From Atrichornis clamosus (lineage: Eukaryota; Chordata; Aves; Passeriformes; Menuridae): a stretch of DNA of 64,000 nt. The stretch lies in contig WBMZ01011683.1 in the NCBI GenBank assembly GCA_013400975.1, positions 124,001 to 188,000 on the forward strand. The letters run 5' to 3'. Below, piece after piece: positions 63,113 to 64,000 of the stretch. The notes beneath the pieces are model-generated. The model made no database searches, was not told the DNA's origin, and worked only from the letters and a program-made list of their open reading frames with translations. The translations under genes were made by a program, and so were the position numbers. The stretch's first letter is position 1. The number at the start of each line of letters is the position of its first letter.

Positions 63113-64000
63113 GTAAAGAACGTATTTGAATGTCTAAATGAGTATCTGCTATTTTTAGCCAGGAAGATATTTGTAAATTAATTTATTATCTGTTTTACCT
63201 TATCCTACAACCCCCAAAATTTGTGCCCATGTGCTGTGATAAAGATGTGACTCTGAATGCTGAATATTGCTGTACTATGTTTATGTACTGATGGAGCAGT
63301 GGGGTGGTATCTTACTCTATGTAAAAACAACTGGCAGATTAGCAGCCAAAATGCTGAGAGCCTTCCAATTTGAAGGCATGGGCTGGGCCAACTGGCACAG
63401 TATTTATGAAAGGGACATTCATACTATGCACATTGCTAAGCTGCCACTGTGAATGAGAAAAAGAAAGACAAGCACAGTGTTATTGAAGCAAAGCCTAGAA
63501 AAAGAGCATCAAAGAGATTGGAACAATGAAGGGCTGCTTTTAGAATGGGATCATGAAAGCCTGAAGCCCTGTGGCAAGGCTGGCAGGTGGACACATGCTG
63601 CTGTAGATCACAGCAGCAGGACAAGCCATCAGGATACTATACAGAGTTGGCAAGGTTGTTAGAATCCAGTTGGGGTAGATTAGAAACCCTGCAGAGAAAG
63701 GATTAACAGCTATGAGCATAGTTTAGACAGCAGGAAGGTGAAATGAAAATCCACAGTCAGCTTATATCTACCTTTGTGCTTTTTTCTTCCTTGTTGTCAG
63801 TGAAAAAGACCATCATGGAACGAAATATTTTGAAGTTTCATTTGGATATGTCAGTCTAGAATATAGTTCCTACTTTACTCTCTTCCTAGCTCAGGGCACA
63901 GAGAGAATTGTCTCTGTAGTGAGTAAGGAGAGAAAAGTCCACATATCTATCTTCCACCATCCCTGGTATCTCTTCTACATCCAAGACAAGTCTTGAAGTC
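63113..64000. other. Single-copy DNA to the window end
   Basis: No gene or repeat recognised. Frames at 63267-63452 and 63453-63662 have no known family. Confidence 0.5.

Noticed and set aside
1..64000. CRISPR array, operons, rRNA or tRNA genes
   Set aside because: None seen; the repeat content shows this is vertebrate (avian) nuclear DNA.

Overview
The window looks like nuclear DNA from a bird. The evidence is several copies of the CR1 LINE, with its 3' terminal octamer (ATTCTATG / ATTCTGTG) and recognisable CR1 ORF2 C-terminal and reverse-transcriptase remnants, together with avian endogenous-retrovirus LTRs. The rest is AT-rich and single-copy in appearance. It could be a gene desert or a long intron. 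The nature of the LTRs suggests a neoavian, perhaps passerine, genome, but that is inference.

I could not support any host protein-coding exon, tRNA, rRNA or other RNA gene. Nearly all short open frames are chance frames in AT-rich DNA. The few that carry protein information are decayed CR1 ORF2 pieces.

Layout: 1-8.0 kb is single-copy DNA with a CR1 3' end (about 2.25-2.52 kb), a 39-bp tandem duplication (3.03-3.11 kb) and an ancient MIR-like SINE (6.83-6.95 kb). At 8.09-9.08 kb a CR1 is followed directly by a 519-bp solo LTR with perfect 6-bp target duplications (ERVK-like). From 9.1 to 25.4 kb the DNA is single-copy, broken by a 48-bp duplication beside a one-base N gap (14.1-14.5 kb), a second MIR-like fragment (about 20.95 kb) and a purine pentamer array (22.44 kb). 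From 25.4 to 30.85 kb lies a CR1 cluster, including one younger CR1 inserted inside an older one. From 30.9 to 49.2 kb is a long stretch nearly free of recognised repeats. Two adjacent ERVL-type LTRs occupy 49.19-50.26 kb. A complete solo ERVL-type LTR with 5-bp target duplications lies at 54.2-54.8 kb, on the minus strand, with a full CRE site next to its TATA box. At 58.04-60.24 kb a 1.3-kb CR1 (minus) faces a CR1 3' end (plus). The last 3.8 kb is single-copy with a GGAA array.

No genes work together here. The biology visible is a record of retrotransposition (CR1, ERVK, ERVL, MIR), solo-LTR formation, microsatellite growth and two small assembly gaps. I found no new biological system. The most useful items are the two cleanly delimited solo LTRs with intact-looking promoter elements, the nested CR1, and two places where the assembly is probably wrong.
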